A stretch of DNA of 64,000 nucleotides. Origin: Sorangium aterium (lineage in GTDB: Bacteria; Myxococcota_A; Polyangia; Polyangiales; Polyangiaceae). Positions 32,817-41,744 of this stretch are shown here, in pieces (position 1 is the stretch's first letter; each line of letters begins with the position of its first letter). The stretch is taken from NCBI RefSeq assembly GCF_028368935.1, contig NZ_JAQNDK010000003.1:434001-498000 (forward strand), in the 5' to 3' direction. A program made the translations under genes and the position numbers. Below the pieces are notes generated by a model. It was given only the letters and a program-made list of their open reading frames with translations, ran no database searches and was not told where the DNA came from.

Positions 32817-34526
32817 GTGCGACGGCTCGCCCAGCTTGCGCTCGCCGTGGTCTTGACGGGGTGCGCGTCGCATGGAGACGAGGATGCGATCGCGACCGCG
32901 ACCTCGCTCCCGATCGAGGTCCTCGGCGCGCCGGGTGCCGCCGTCGCGGTCACGATCGACGTCCCCGGCGACGTCGCCTCCGCGCCGGGCGCCGGGCTCG
33001 CGCTCACGGTGCACAACGTCGTCGAGGCCGACGCGGCCTACGTGGTGGTGAACGACGCGGCGCCGATCGACCTCGCCGCGCCGGGGCTGCGCAGGCCGTC
33101 GGGCGGCCACGCGACCGCCACGCTCCCGCTCCCCGACGGCACGCTGCGCGCGGGCGCCAACCGCGTGGTGTTCCGCTACGACCGCCAGGTCCGCGACGTA
33201 TCCGGGTTCCGCGTGATCGACGTGGCCGTGGTGGCCGGGGGGCTGCGGGGGACGGCCGACCTCCTCGCCGACGACCCCGCCGCCTGGACCGCGCCGTCGG
33301 CCGACGCCGGCGCCATCGAGCGCGGGCGGCGCTTCTTCGCCGAGGAGAGCCGTGACGGCGGGCCTGTGTGCGCGCGCTGCCACGCCGACGATGGCGCCGA
33401 CCTGGCCTACTTCGCGTTCTCCAACCACAGCGTGATCGCGCGCGCCCAGCACCACCTGTTCACCCCCGCCGAGGCCGCCGACGTGGCGAGCTACGTGCGC
33501 TCCCTGGCCGTCCCCCCCGTCGGACGCGTGATCGACGCACCGTTCCAGCCCGGCCCGCAGCACGCGGGCGCGGCCGGCGCCGGGCACCAGGCCGTGCTCG
33601 ACTCCGACGAGGCGCTCGGCGCCGCGCTGTTCCCCGGCGGCTTCCCCGAGGACCCGGCCTGGGACCTGGCCGCGTCGCTCGACACCTCGGCCATCGCGCT
33701 CCCGGTCGAGACGCCGTCGTGGATGCGCTGGCTGCCGCGCAGGATCGACGAGACCTGGTTCACGCGCGACGACGGCCGGCTCGCCGAGGCGCAGGCCGCG
33801 CTCGAGCGCGACGGCACGCTCGAGGCGGCGCGCGCCTTCGAGACCGCCGCGGTGCAGATCGGCAAGGAGATCCTCATCACGACGGGCGATCACGCCGGGC
33901 GCGTGGAGCTCCTGCGTTACGCCGCGATCAAGCTGTGGGACTGGCAGCGGCGCCACGGCGGCTTCGACGGCGCGGACCGCGGCTTCCCCGACGGCGGGCC
34001 CGCCTTCCCCTACGAGGTCGGCTTCGCGTTCTTCGAGGCGGCGTTCGCCGACGCCGTGCCGGACGCGATGGCGCAGACCTTTTCCTGGTGGGTGGCCCAG
34101 GCCGCGGTCAACCCCGGCCGGGGCCACACGTCGGGCGATCGACCGCTGAACTGGAAGGACGTCCTCACCGCCGCCGACGGCGCCGGCGCCGGCCCGTGGA
34201 CGATCATCTACCTCCACCTCGTCGGCAGCCTGGAGGAGTCGCAGGGCGCGCTCGCCGACGACTTCGGCACCGATCGCGGGCCGGTGCGCCTGCTCGCCGT
34301 GCCGCTGCGGCGCGTCCCCGGCCCGATCCGCGCCGCGCTGCTGCGCCGCTTCTTCGCGCGCGAGGCAGCGTTCCTGGCCGGCGGCGGGACGCTCACGTCC
34401 GATCATCACGTGGTCCTTGGCAACGCCTGGCGGGATGGGTGTGAGGGGCTCGCCCTCGACCAGCGCGCGGAGCTGCGCGCGCTCGCGCCGCCCGAGGTCG
34501 CCGCCGACCTGGCGGCGTGTCCCTAG
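32817..34526 (+). CDS. Mono-haem cytochrome c lipoprotein
   Basis: GTG 32817 starts a signal peptide ending VVLTGC (lipobox); 569 residues. Residues 30-150 form a beta-sandwich-like region. Around residue 183 is a haem c site, GPVCARCHADDGADL, with TPAEAADVASYVRSL nearby, typical of a cytochrome c domain. The larger C-terminal half (~260-560) is mostly helical and unidentified. The next gene starts 21 bases downstream and encodes another lipoprotein with a G8 domain, so the two form an operon. An extracytoplasmic redox role is likely for the haem domain; the rest is unknown. Confidence 0.8.
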   Translation: MRRLAQLALAVVLTGCASHGDEDAIATATSLPIEVLGAPGAAVAVTIDVPGDVASAPGAGLALTVHNVVEADAAYVVVNDAAPIDLAAPGLRRPSGGHATATLPLPDGTLRAGANRVVFRYDRQVRDVSGFRVIDVAVVAGGLRGTADLLADDPAAWTAPSADAGAIERGRRFFAEESRDGGPVCARCHADDGADLAYFAFSNHSVIARAQHHLFTPAEAADVASYVRSLAVPPVGRVIDAPFQPGPQHAGAAGAGHQAVLDSDEALGAALFPGGFPEDPAWDLAASLDTSAIALPVETPSWMRWLPRRIDETWFTRDDGRLAEAQAALERDGTLEAARAFETAAVQIGKEILITTGDHAGRVELLRYAAIKLWDWQRRHGGFDGADRGFPDGGPAFPYEVGFAFFEAAFADAVPDAMAQTFSWWVAQAAVNPGRGHTSGDRPLNWKDVLTAADGAGAGPWTIIYLHLVGSLEESQGALADDFGTDRGPVRLLAVPLRRVPGPIRAALLRRFFAREAAFLAGGGTLTSDHHVVLGNAWRDGCEGLALDQRAELRALAPPEVAADLAACP

Positions 34527-34547
34527 GCGGCGATTGCTGGAGGAACA

Positions 34548-36590
34548 ATGGTTCGAACACGTCTCGCGCTCTCACTCGTGGCCGCCGCCGTACTCGCGGC
34601 CTGCGGCAGCTCGGGGAACGGCCTCGACAGCGCCGGCGGCCCCGGCGGTCCGACCGCCGACTGCCCCGACGGCGAGTCCTGCTCCTTCTGCGACGCCACG
34701 ACCTGGGGCGGCGCGCTCCCCGGCGCGGACACCGACGTGGTGATCCCGTCAGGGAAGGTCGTCGTCGTCGACTGCCCCGCCGAGGCGCACACGGTCCTGG
34801 TCGAGGCCGGCGGCACGCTGCACGCGTCGCGCGAGGCGTCGGCCACGCTGACCCTGCACGGCAACCTGGTCGTGGAGGGGACCGTCGATTACGGCACGCC
34901 CGACGACCGCGTTCCCGACGGCGTGACCGCCGAGATCGTCTTCACCGGCATGCACGACGAGGACTACGCCGGCACGCCCAGCGCGGTGGAGGGAGGGGAC
35001 GGCCCGCGGTCGGTCGACACGCCCATCTCCGTCGTCGGCGGCGACGTCGGGGTGTGGGTCATGGGCGCCGGGCGCCTTCTCGCGGCCGGCGCGCCCAAGC
35101 GCGCGTGGGGGAAGCTCGTCGAGGGCGCGGGGGACGGCGACGCGGTGTTCACCGTCGACGACGCGTCGGGGTGGAAGGCCGGCGATCGCGTCGTCCTCAC
35201 CCCGTCGGCCCCGCTCGCCGGCGGCGACGTGGCGGTCGACCAGTTCGATGAGGGGACCATCGCCGCTGTCGACGGCAAGGAGGTGACGCTGGCCAAGGCG
35301 CCGGCGTTCACCCACGACGGCTGCGCGGACTGCCTGCGCCGCGCCGAGGCCGCGAACCTGTCGCGCAACGTGGTCATCCGCTCGGCCGACGACACCGCAC
35401 ACGCGCACATCCTGGTCGCCGAGCAGGGGCACGCGCAGCTCGACAGCGTGGAGCTCCGCTGGCTCGGCCCGCTGATCCCGTGCAGCGGCGGCGCCGAGGG
35501 GACCGCGCTCCCCGCCCGCCGCGCGCCGCTCTGGTTCCACCAGCAGAAGGACGCCTCGGCGGGCTCGTTCGTGCGTCACGCGGCGATCTGGGGCGGCGAG
35601 CTGCACTTCATCATGGTCGAGCAGTCGAACGACATCGAGATCAGCGACGTCGCCGGCTACGACACCCAGGGGGTGGGCTTCGGCCTGTTCTACGACAACG
35701 GCGCGTGCGGCACGTTCTGTGACGATCGCGAGAAGGCGCCGGCCGGCGTGCTCCTCGACCACGTGCTGGCCGCGCGCGTCGGCATCCCCGAGCGCGTCGA
35801 CGGCTGCATCCGCGTGGACCACCGCATGACCGGCATCGCCGTGTCGGGCGGCGAGGGCTCGGGCGCGCGCGACTCGGTCGCCGTCGGCGTGGGCTACGAC
35901 GGCACAGGCGAGGACGTCTCCGGCTTCGGCTGGCAGGAGGGGGGCTCGGGGCGGCCGGCGGACTTCGTCTTCGACGGCAACGTCGCCCATCACGTCCGCG
36001 GGCACGGCGCGATGATCTGGCACAACATCGAGGTCGCGCAGCCGGCGTACCGCGACAACGCGTTCTGGTCGAACGGCCACTACGGCGTCCTCTGGGGTGC
36101 CTACGTGAATCCGCTGCTGTTCTCCGACGTCGTGGCGGTGGACAACGGGCTGGCGTCAATCGGCGTCAAGGCCATCCCGCTCGACGACACGGCCCGCTTG
36201 CAGGGGGGCACCGTCGACGACATCAAGATCCTGGCTTACGTGTTCATCCAGGAGAAGCCGGCGATCTTCGACCACGTGACGTTCACGGGCGATCGTCCGG
36301 TCGCGGTGACGCAGCTCCACGAGGCGTGCGACGGCGGCGACGAGGAGGACCCCGCCGATCCCGACTGCCTGCGCGTGTGGCTGCGCTTCGTCGATCCGGT
36401 ATTCCCGCCGGGCGTGCTGCCGTTCGATTTCGGGCAGACGTTCAACCGCTACTCGACCTGGGAGGTGCGCGGCTTCTCCAGCCCCGACTTCCCGGACCTG
36501 CCGGCCGACTTCGATCTCTACCGCGCCGACAACGAGGTCGAGGGGGGCGCCTACTTCGCGCCGTTCGACGCGTGGCTCGTTCCACGTTGA
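34548..36590 (+). CDS. G8-domain, right-handed beta-helix lipoprotein
   Basis: GGAGGAAC precedes ATG 34548. The signal peptide ends VLAAC. Residues ~45-170 form a G8 domain: ATTWGGALPGADTDVVIPSG, then VEAGGTLHAS and LTLHGNLVVEG, the conserved Gly-rich beta pattern seen in hyaluronan-binding TMEM2/CEMIP relatives. From ~230 on, the repetitive sequence (NLSRNVVIRSAD, GHAQLDSVELRWLG, SNDIEISDVAGYDTQGVGFG) suggests a parallel beta-helix like pectate-lyase or CEMIP-type proteins. A polysaccharide-binding or -cleaving function at the cell surface is plausible. Several cysteines occur. It shares an operon with the cytochrome c lipoprotein. Confidence 0.8.
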   Translation: MVRTRLALSLVAAAVLAACGSSGNGLDSAGGPGGPTADCPDGESCSFCDATTWGGALPGADTDVVIPSGKVVVVDCPAEAHTVLVEAGGTLHASREASATLTLHGNLVVEGTVDYGTPDDRVPDGVTAEIVFTGMHDEDYAGTPSAVEGGDGPRSVDTPISVVGGDVGVWVMGAGRLLAAGAPKRAWGKLVEGAGDGDAVFTVDDASGWKAGDRVVLTPSAPLAGGDVAVDQFDEGTIAAVDGKEVTLAKAPAFTHDGCADCLRRAEAANLSRNVVIRSADDTAHAHILVAEQGHAQLDSVELRWLGPLIPCSGGAEGTALPARRAPLWFHQQKDASAGSFVRHAAIWGGELHFIMVEQSNDIEISDVAGYDTQGVGFGLFYDNGACGTFCDDREKAPAGVLLDHVLAARVGIPERVDGCIRVDHRMTGIAVSGGEGSGARDSVAVGVGYDGTGEDVSGFGWQEGGSGRPADFVFDGNVAHHVRGHGAMIWHNIEVAQPAYRDNAFWSNGHYGVLWGAYVNPLLFSDVVAVDNGLASIGVKAIPLDDTARLQGGTVDDIKILAYVFIQEKPAIFDHVTFTGDRPVAVTQLHEACDGGDEEDPADPDCLRVWLRFVDPVFPPGVLPFDFGQTFNRYSTWEVRGFSSPDFPDLPADFDLYRADNEVEGGAYFAPFDAWLVPR

Positions 36591-36740
36591 TGCGGCGAGA
36601 AGCGCCGACAGCCGCGTGTGGGTCGAGCACCGGATGATGTTTGACCTCTGACCATAGGAGAAGGAGCGCCGCGTCGACGACGGTCGTCCCCCTGGATCGG
36701 TCGCTCCCGGCGTCGTACCCAGGAATCGCCTTTGCTTGTG

Positions 36741-36752
36741 CATGGTACCATG
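36741..36752. promoter_or_regulatory. 12-bp perfect palindrome upstream of DUF2330 gene
   Basis: CATGGTACCATG is an isolated perfect palindrome in the 210 bases before the DUF2330 gene, 50 bases from its start, next to TTTGCTTG and TGTTTGCC. It could be an operator, but palindromes of this length can occur by chance. Confidence 0.3.
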
Positions 36753-36801
36753 TTTGCCTGGGGGCGTTCGCCCGAGCGGTCGGGTGAGGAGGAGGTAGAC
36801 C

Positions 36802-38508
36802 ATGCGCAAGCTAGGGGTGGCTATGGGGATGGCGGCGGCGGCGCTGATGACCGCGCCACGACCCGCTGAGGCGTGCGGCGGATTCTTTTGCGGACGACAG
36901 CCGGTGGACCAGACCGCGGAGCGGATCTTGTTCGCGACGAATCAGGATGGCTCGGTCACGATGGTGACGCAGATCCAGTATGCGGGCGCGGCGCCGGACT
37001 TCGCCTGGGTGGTCCCGCTGGCCGAGGTGCCGGCGGTGGACAGCCTCGCTGTGTTCCCGCAGCTTGCGCTCACCGCCCTTGATACAGCGACAGGTCCGCA
37101 GTTCCAGTGGCCCAACGACCCGAACTGCTACCCTGCCTTCCCCGAGGCAACCGCAGGGGGCGGGTCCACTTCAGGCGGCACCGACGACGGCGACGTCGCG
37201 GTGCACATCCGGGAAGAGGTCGGGCCGTACGACGTGGCCGTGGTCGAGTCGACCGATCCCACGGCGCTCATCGACTGGCTTCGCGACAACAACTTCCGCG
37301 TCAACGACGCGATGGCGCCGTACATCGGCATCTATACGAGCGAGGGGATGAAGTTCCTCGCGCTGCGGCTCAAGCCGGACGCCGAGGTCACCGACATCCA
37401 GCCGTTCCGCTTCACGCTTCCGTCGGGGTCGCCGTCGATCCCGATCCGGTTGACGGCGATCGCGGCCGAGCCGGAGATGGGGATCACCGTGATGATCCTC
37501 GGCGACCGGCGCTATGGGCCGGCCAACTGGACGGACGTCGAGATCGACGACGACCAGATCGTCTGGAGCGCGAACCAGTGGCCGGTGCAGACGAACTGGA
37601 CGGCGCTCGTCGCGCGCAGCGTCGATGAGGCCGGCGGTCGCGGCTTCGTCACGGAGATGAGCGGACCGACGATCGGCATCGCCGACCAGGTCCGCAACAC
37701 GATGAGCTCGGACGAGCAGCAGGTGGCCGCCCGCGACGCGCTGCTGCCGCTCCTGGAGGGCAACACGACCATCACCCGGCTCTATACCCGCCTGTCGCCC
37801 GAGGAGATGACCGTCGATCCGATCTTTCGGCGCACCGACGGTCCCGTGGTGTCGAACACCCACCTGCTCCCGCGCTACGTCGATGACCGCGACCTGTGCG
37901 TGGGCGCTCCCGGCGCCGAGGCTGCCGGCGCCGCGTCGCCGTGCGACTTCGCGGCGTGCGGCGCAGGCGGCCTGTGCCGCGTCGTCGAGGGCGCAGACGG
38001 CGCCCAGCCCGTCGCAGCCTGCGCGTGCGTGCCCGGGACGACCGCGCGCACGACGTTCGATCCGTCGGGCCGGCCGACGGTGACCTGCCAGGACCTCCGC
38101 ATGTCGTTCCTCAACCCCGGTGACCGGGCGCTACCTGACGCGCCGCCGCTCGCGGATCCTTGTGCGACGTTCGATTGCGGCGCGAACGGCGAGTGCGTGC
38201 CCATGAACATGACGCCGACCTGCCGCTGTTCGACCGGCTATGTGGCGGTAGGCGCGATCGCCGCCGACGGCAGCCGCGCGACGACCTGCGTGCTTCCCGA
38301 CGAGCCCGTCCCGGCGTCCTTCTACGACCGGCGCGTCCCGCAGCTGCCCGATTCGCTGCCGGGTGGTCGACCCGTCGATGTGCCGCCCCCCGCCGTCGTG
38401 GCCGCCTCTGGAGGCTGCAACGCCGGCGGTCATGCTGGCAGCGCCGTCGGCCTCAGCGGCGCGCTGCTCGGCCTGCTGGTGGCCGTGCGCCGCCGCCGGC
38501 GCTCGTAG
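36802..38508 (+). CDS. DUF2330 protein with MYXO-CTERM surface-anchoring tail
   Basis: AGGAGG precedes ATG 36802; 568 residues with a signal peptide (AALMTAPRPAEA). The DUF2330 core starts CGGFFCGRQPVDQTAERILF, then DFAWVVPLAEVPAV, and runs to about residue 350. Two EGF-like cysteine modules follow (CDFAACGAGGLCRVV; CATFDCGANGEC). The C-terminus has GGCNAGG, a transmembrane segment and RRRRRS, the MYXO-CTERM pattern that is processed and anchored at the myxobacterial cell surface. DUF2330 function is unknown. A lipoprotein gene follows 11 bases downstream and is probably co-transcribed. Confidence 0.88.
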   Translation: MRKLGVAMGMAAAALMTAPRPAEACGGFFCGRQPVDQTAERILFATNQDGSVTMVTQIQYAGAAPDFAWVVPLAEVPAVDSLAVFPQLALTALDTATGPQFQWPNDPNCYPAFPEATAGGGSTSGGTDDGDVAVHIREEVGPYDVAVVESTDPTALIDWLRDNNFRVNDAMAPYIGIYTSEGMKFLALRLKPDAEVTDIQPFRFTLPSGSPSIPIRLTAIAAEPEMGITVMILGDRRYGPANWTDVEIDDDQIVWSANQWPVQTNWTALVARSVDEAGGRGFVTEMSGPTIGIADQVRNTMSSDEQQVAARDALLPLLEGNTTITRLYTRLSPEEMTVDPIFRRTDGPVVSNTHLLPRYVDDRDLCVGAPGAEAAGAASPCDFAACGAGGLCRVVEGADGAQPVAACACVPGTTARTTFDPSGRPTVTCQDLRMSFLNPGDRALPDAPPLADPCATFDCGANGECVPMNMTPTCRCSTGYVAVGAIAADGSRATTCVLPDEPVPASFYDRRVPQLPDSLPGGRPVDVPPPAVVAASGGCNAGGHAGSAVGLSGALLGLLVAVRRRRRS

Positions 38509-38519
38509 GAGTCCGCGCC

Positions 38520-39008
38520 GTGGCCTGCTCGACCTTCGCCGCCGGCCTCGCCGTGCTCCTCGCGCTCGCTCCTGGCTGCGCCGGCGGGGACGAGCCGCCG
38601 GCGCAGGGAGTCGCCGAGCTCGGCACCGGCGAGTGGCAGTTCGAGCCGCTGGCCGACGGCCAGGAAGTCGAGCTCGCCCACGGCGCGCAGGGCGGCTGGC
38701 ACGTGTGGACCAGCCTTCGTACGCTCGGCGTCGAGCCCGAGGGCGTCCAGCTCGAGGTCACGACGACCGTGATCGACGATCCGTCCTCGGCGACGACCAG
38801 CCGGGGGAGGATCGTGCTCACGGAGCTCGAGGACGGCCGGTGCGAGTTCATCGGATGGCCGGCCGTGCTTCGCGAGCCAGCTTGTGCCATCGGTCTACCG
38901 CTCCGGATCAGGGGGGTGGTGACCGACGCGCGAGGCGCGGTTGCGACCGCCGAGCGGCTGGTGCGCCCTCGATGGGACAGCGACGAGGCCTGTGCTGGGC
39001 GGCCGTAG
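38520..39008 (+). CDS. Small lipoprotein, partner of DUF2330 protein
   Basis: GTG 38520 is preceded by AGGAG; the product has 162 residues with a signal ending LALAPGC. The mature part is beta-rich (GEWQFEPLADGQEVELAHGA, WHVWTSLRTLGVEPEGVQ, VLTELEDGRCEFIGW) and has a two-cysteine C-terminal half. Similar small lipoproteins commonly follow DUF2330 MYXO-CTERM genes as far as the tight spacing suggests; a role as a partner is inference. No family recognised. Confidence 0.75.
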   Translation: MACSTFAAGLAVLLALAPGCAGGDEPPAQGVAELGTGEWQFEPLADGQEVELAHGAQGGWHVWTSLRTLGVEPEGVQLEVTTTVIDDPSSATTSRGRIVLTELEDGRCEFIGWPAVLREPACAIGLPLRIRGVVTDARGAVATAERLVRPRWDSDEACAGRP

Positions 39009-39050
39009 CACCCGAAATCCACATCGCCAGCCTGGTCCAGCAGATCCATG

Positions 39051-39830
39051 TCAGAGCGAGTGAACGACCCAGATGGCTGGCTCCTCATAACGCCCGCGCC
39101 GACCCTGGACGTACACGGGGGCAAGGCCGCCGGGGATCTCGAACGAGCGCTCGGAAGGCAAGATAGGCCTGCCGAGCCAGACCTCCCAGAAATCGAGCTC
39201 CAGGTCGACCACGAGGGCGCAACGAGGAGTCCCGGCGATCCGGCCCCCAACGCGGAGATGCGTTCGGACCCACGGGTCGGTGGGCAAGCCGTCCTCGCGG
39301 GCGCGATCGAGGAACTCCTCGATGTCGATGCCTGGGCAGGATGCCTTGGACGGGGGGCGCACCGGGGCGAGCACGCCGGCGAGGCCCGATCGCCTCGCCA
39401 GGGCCTTGAAGCCGGCGAGCACGAGCGCGCTCACGCCCTGGCCGCGGAACAGCGGCGACACCGAGGCGGTGAAGGCGCCCAAGTGGGTTGGCGGCTCGCC
39501 GTCGCGGACCGCCTTCGCACGGAGGACCTGCCACTTCCAGCCGCTGTCGGGCAGCGCCGCCAGATCGTCGCTCCGCACGGCGATCGGCGCCGCGTTGCCG
39601 ACCGCGGCCAGGCGCCCCGTCGCTCTCTCGACGAGGCCGAACGTGAACGCGGGGGTTTCCCGGATGATCTCCAGATAGGCGTCCTCGACGTCGTTGGAGT
39701 AGATGAACGGCGTCGCGGCCCACGCCTGCGCGACGAGGACATCCATCAGGGCGCCGAGGTCCGCGCGCTCTGCGCGCGTGAACATGTCGAAGCGGTCGCT
39801 CACCGCTCCAGGCGGAGCATCGTGGGTCAT
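39051..39830 (-). CDS. GNAT-like acetyltransferase
   Basis: ATG 39830 gives 259 residues. The acetyl-CoA-binding signature is ASVSPLFRGQGVSALVLAGF (R-G-x-G-V near residue 130) followed by KALARRSGLAGVLAPVRP, in line with a GNAT fold; the N-terminal part (FTRAERADLGALMDVLV) also fits. The C-terminus has HLRVGGRIAGTPRCALVVD. The substrate is unknown. There is no strong ribosome-binding site, and a longer N-terminus up to 39923 is possible. Confidence 0.65.
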   Translation of the reverse strand: MTHDAPPGAVSDRFDMFTRAERADLGALMDVLVAQAWAATPFIYSNDVEDAYLEIIRETPAFTFGLVERATGRLAAVGNAAPIAVRSDDLAALPDSGWKWQVLRAKAVRDGEPPTHLGAFTASVSPLFRGQGVSALVLAGFKALARRSGLAGVLAPVRPPSKASCPGIDIEEFLDRAREDGLPTDPWVRTHLRVGGRIAGTPRCALVVDLELDFWEVWLGRPILPSERSFEIPGGLAPVYVQGRRGRYEEPAIWVVHSL

Positions 39831-40023
39831 GCGAAGTCGTTCAGCTCGGCGAACGCCGTAGTCACGTCCAAGGAGGGGCGCAACGCCCACGACGAGCGGA
39901 GCAAATCCGCCATGGATTGTCAAGCGAGCGCCATGGTTCCAACGTCAAGCCGCGACGCAGAATCGTTCGTTCGCGCCGACGTGCTCCAACGCGTGATGGT
40001 TACCCTCGCCGAGGTATCTTTGA

Positions 40024-40206
40024 CGCGGAGAGCCCGTCTCGAGCGAGTCGCTCGAGGCGAAGCGGCGGAGACCGCTCACGGTGGAGCTCGACGGCTTCAA
40101 TGTGCAAGCTGCGGTACGGATCGAGGGATGGGCCGATGAGGGGCGGGAGCGGCTCGTGAGGTACTGTGCCCGCCTCGGGGGGTGCGTCCTGCGAAAGTCG
40201 GGCTAG
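40024..40206 (+). pseudogene. Y2-type (IS91/IS801-like) transposase remnant
   Basis: The open frame from 40024 to TAG at 40204-40206 encodes a short sequence: KRRRPLTVELDGFNVQAAV, RIEGWADEGRERLVRYCARL. This is the conserved block before the active-site tail of Transposase_32 (IS91/IS801) proteins, whose usual form is LDGFxLHAxVRI...RxRLERLCRY. Only ~60 residues remain and no terminal ends of the element are visible. A 19-bp palindrome (40038-40056, 9-base arms around one G) lies inside it. Confidence 0.6.
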
Positions 40207-41744
40207 GGGTACGTGCCGAACGCCCACCATTCGGTCGCCATGTTGTCGTCGGTGATGATCGGGTCATCCTGCGTCCGCAGCAGGATTGACTCCCGGCCTT
40301 CCCAGGTGGGCCCGCCGCGCCAGTCCTGTTCTTTCAGCAGATCGAGCTGCGCGGCGCTGCTGCCGGCGGGCAGCACGGGACGACCGTCGATACGCCACGC
40401 GTCGAGCTTCCTCTCGAAGCGCGCGTGGTCGATGGTAATCGGACCGTCGCTCGCGATCAGCATGTTCTGGTAGCGGAGGGCGTTGGGGAATACGGTCGCC
40501 CCGGTCTTCTGAGCCGCGGTGGACATGGTGGTGTTGTAGTAGAGCGCGCCGCCCAGCTTCAGGTGCCGGCGGGACAGATCCATCATCTCTCGGGAGAGCA
40601 ACATCGAGGCATACGAGCGCCAGTACACGATTGTGTTCTCGACGATGACGTCGAAGCGCCGCGAGGTCCGCCCCAGGTAGCGCCGGCCATCATCGATGAG
40701 GAGCTCCACCTTCGGGTTGTCCAGCGCGCTCGCGACGACGGGCGCGCGCCGCGCCGCCTCGACGAACCCGGGGTTGATCTCGACCACGGTGAGGCGCTCG
40801 ACGTCGGGGTCGTTCGCCAGCACCTGAAGCCAGGAGCCGGACCCGAGGCCGATCATGAGGATGTCGCGCGGCTGGGGATGGAACGCGGACACCAGATAGG
40901 CCCGCAGCACCCGGTTCTCGTCCTTTTCCGGCAGCGGGCTGACGTTGGTGATGCCCTCGTAAGATCCGCCGCCGTACACCGTGCCCGACCGGGAGACCGT
41001 GACGACGCCTTCGCGACGCTCGATGACGTGGGCGAAGCGACCGTGTTCGCGGTGTTCCTCCCCGTAAAGGAGCTTCTCGTAGAGGTCGCCGTAGAGCGTC
41101 GGCGCCGACCCCACGAAGGACGCGATGGCGGCGACCAAGATGGCGCCGCTGAACACGCGCGAGCGCGCCGTCGTCGACGCTGAGAGCATGAGCATCGCGC
41201 CGATCGCGGCGCCCGCGATCGCGAGGGCCACGTTGAGCTCGCGCAGAGGCAAGACATCCAGCAGCACGAGGCCGGTGACCAGGCTGCCCAGCGTCGAGCC
41301 CACGATGTTGCCGACGTAGACGTAGGACAGCCGCGCGCCGGCCAGCTCGTCCGCGCGGATCCCGAAGTGGCACAGGAGCGGGAACCCCGCGCCGAGGCAG
41401 GTGCTGGCGAGCGCGAAGACAGGCAGCGTCGAGGCCGGCTCCACACCGCGGCCGACCAGGTGCGCGACGACGGGGGCCACGAGGAAGGCCGCGAGCGCCC
41501 CGGCGAAGATCACCCCGCCCACCCGGTAAAGCTGTCCGGAGCGCTCCACCGCCGTGCTCCGGCAGTAGCGACCGGCGAGGAGCGATCCGCCGGCCAGACC
41601 GGCGAGGTAGGCCGCGAGCAGAAAGCCGAAGGCGTCCGGAGCGCCTTCGACCGTAAAGCCGTAGATCCGGACCCAGAGGACCTCGTGCGAGAGCGCGAGA
41701 TAGCCGCCGAGCGTGGCGCCGAGGACGGCAACGAGGAGCCTCAT
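40203..41744 (-). CDS. Membrane protein with spermidine synthase-like domain
   Basis: This 513-residue protein has an N-terminal half with about seven transmembrane segments (MRLLVAVLGATLGGYLALSHE at the start) and a C-terminal spermidine synthase-like Rossmann domain: ILMIGLGSGSWLQVLAN, then LTVVEINPGFVEAARR with the acidic residue binding the co-substrate, and VELLIDDGRRYLGR. In this family of fused transporters/synthases, aminopropyl transfer is often assumed but not shown. Its start overlaps the stop of the upstream gene (ATGA), which encodes the missing membrane half: the usual single fused protein is split into two here. Confidence 0.8.
   Translation of the reverse strand: MRLLVAVLGATLGGYLALSHEVLWVRIYGFTVEGAPDAFGFLLAAYLAGLAGGSLLAGRYCRSTAVERSGQLYRVGGVIFAGALAAFLVAPVVAHLVGRGVEPASTLPVFALASTCLGAGFPLLCHFGIRADELAGARLSYVYVGNIVGSTLGSLVTGLVLLDVLPLRELNVALAIAGAAIGAMLMLSASTTARSRVFSGAILVAAIASFVGSAPTLYGDLYEKLLYGEEHREHGRFAHVIERREGVVTVSRSGTVYGGGSYEGITNVSPLPEKDENRVLRAYLVSAFHPQPRDILMIGLGSGSWLQVLANDPDVERLTVVEINPGFVEAARRAPVVASALDNPKVELLIDDGRRYLGRTSRRFDVIVENTIVYWRSYASMLLSREMMDLSRRHLKLGGALYYNTTMSTAAQKTGATVFPNALRYQNMLIASDGPITIDHARFERKLDAWRIDGRPVLPAGSSAAQLDLLKEQDWRGGPTWEGRESILLRTQDDPIITDDNMATEWWAFGTYP

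Noticed and set aside
40038-40056. 19-bp palindrome as a regulatory operator
   Set aside because: It lies inside the transposase remnant's coding frame, far from a gene start; kept only as a note.
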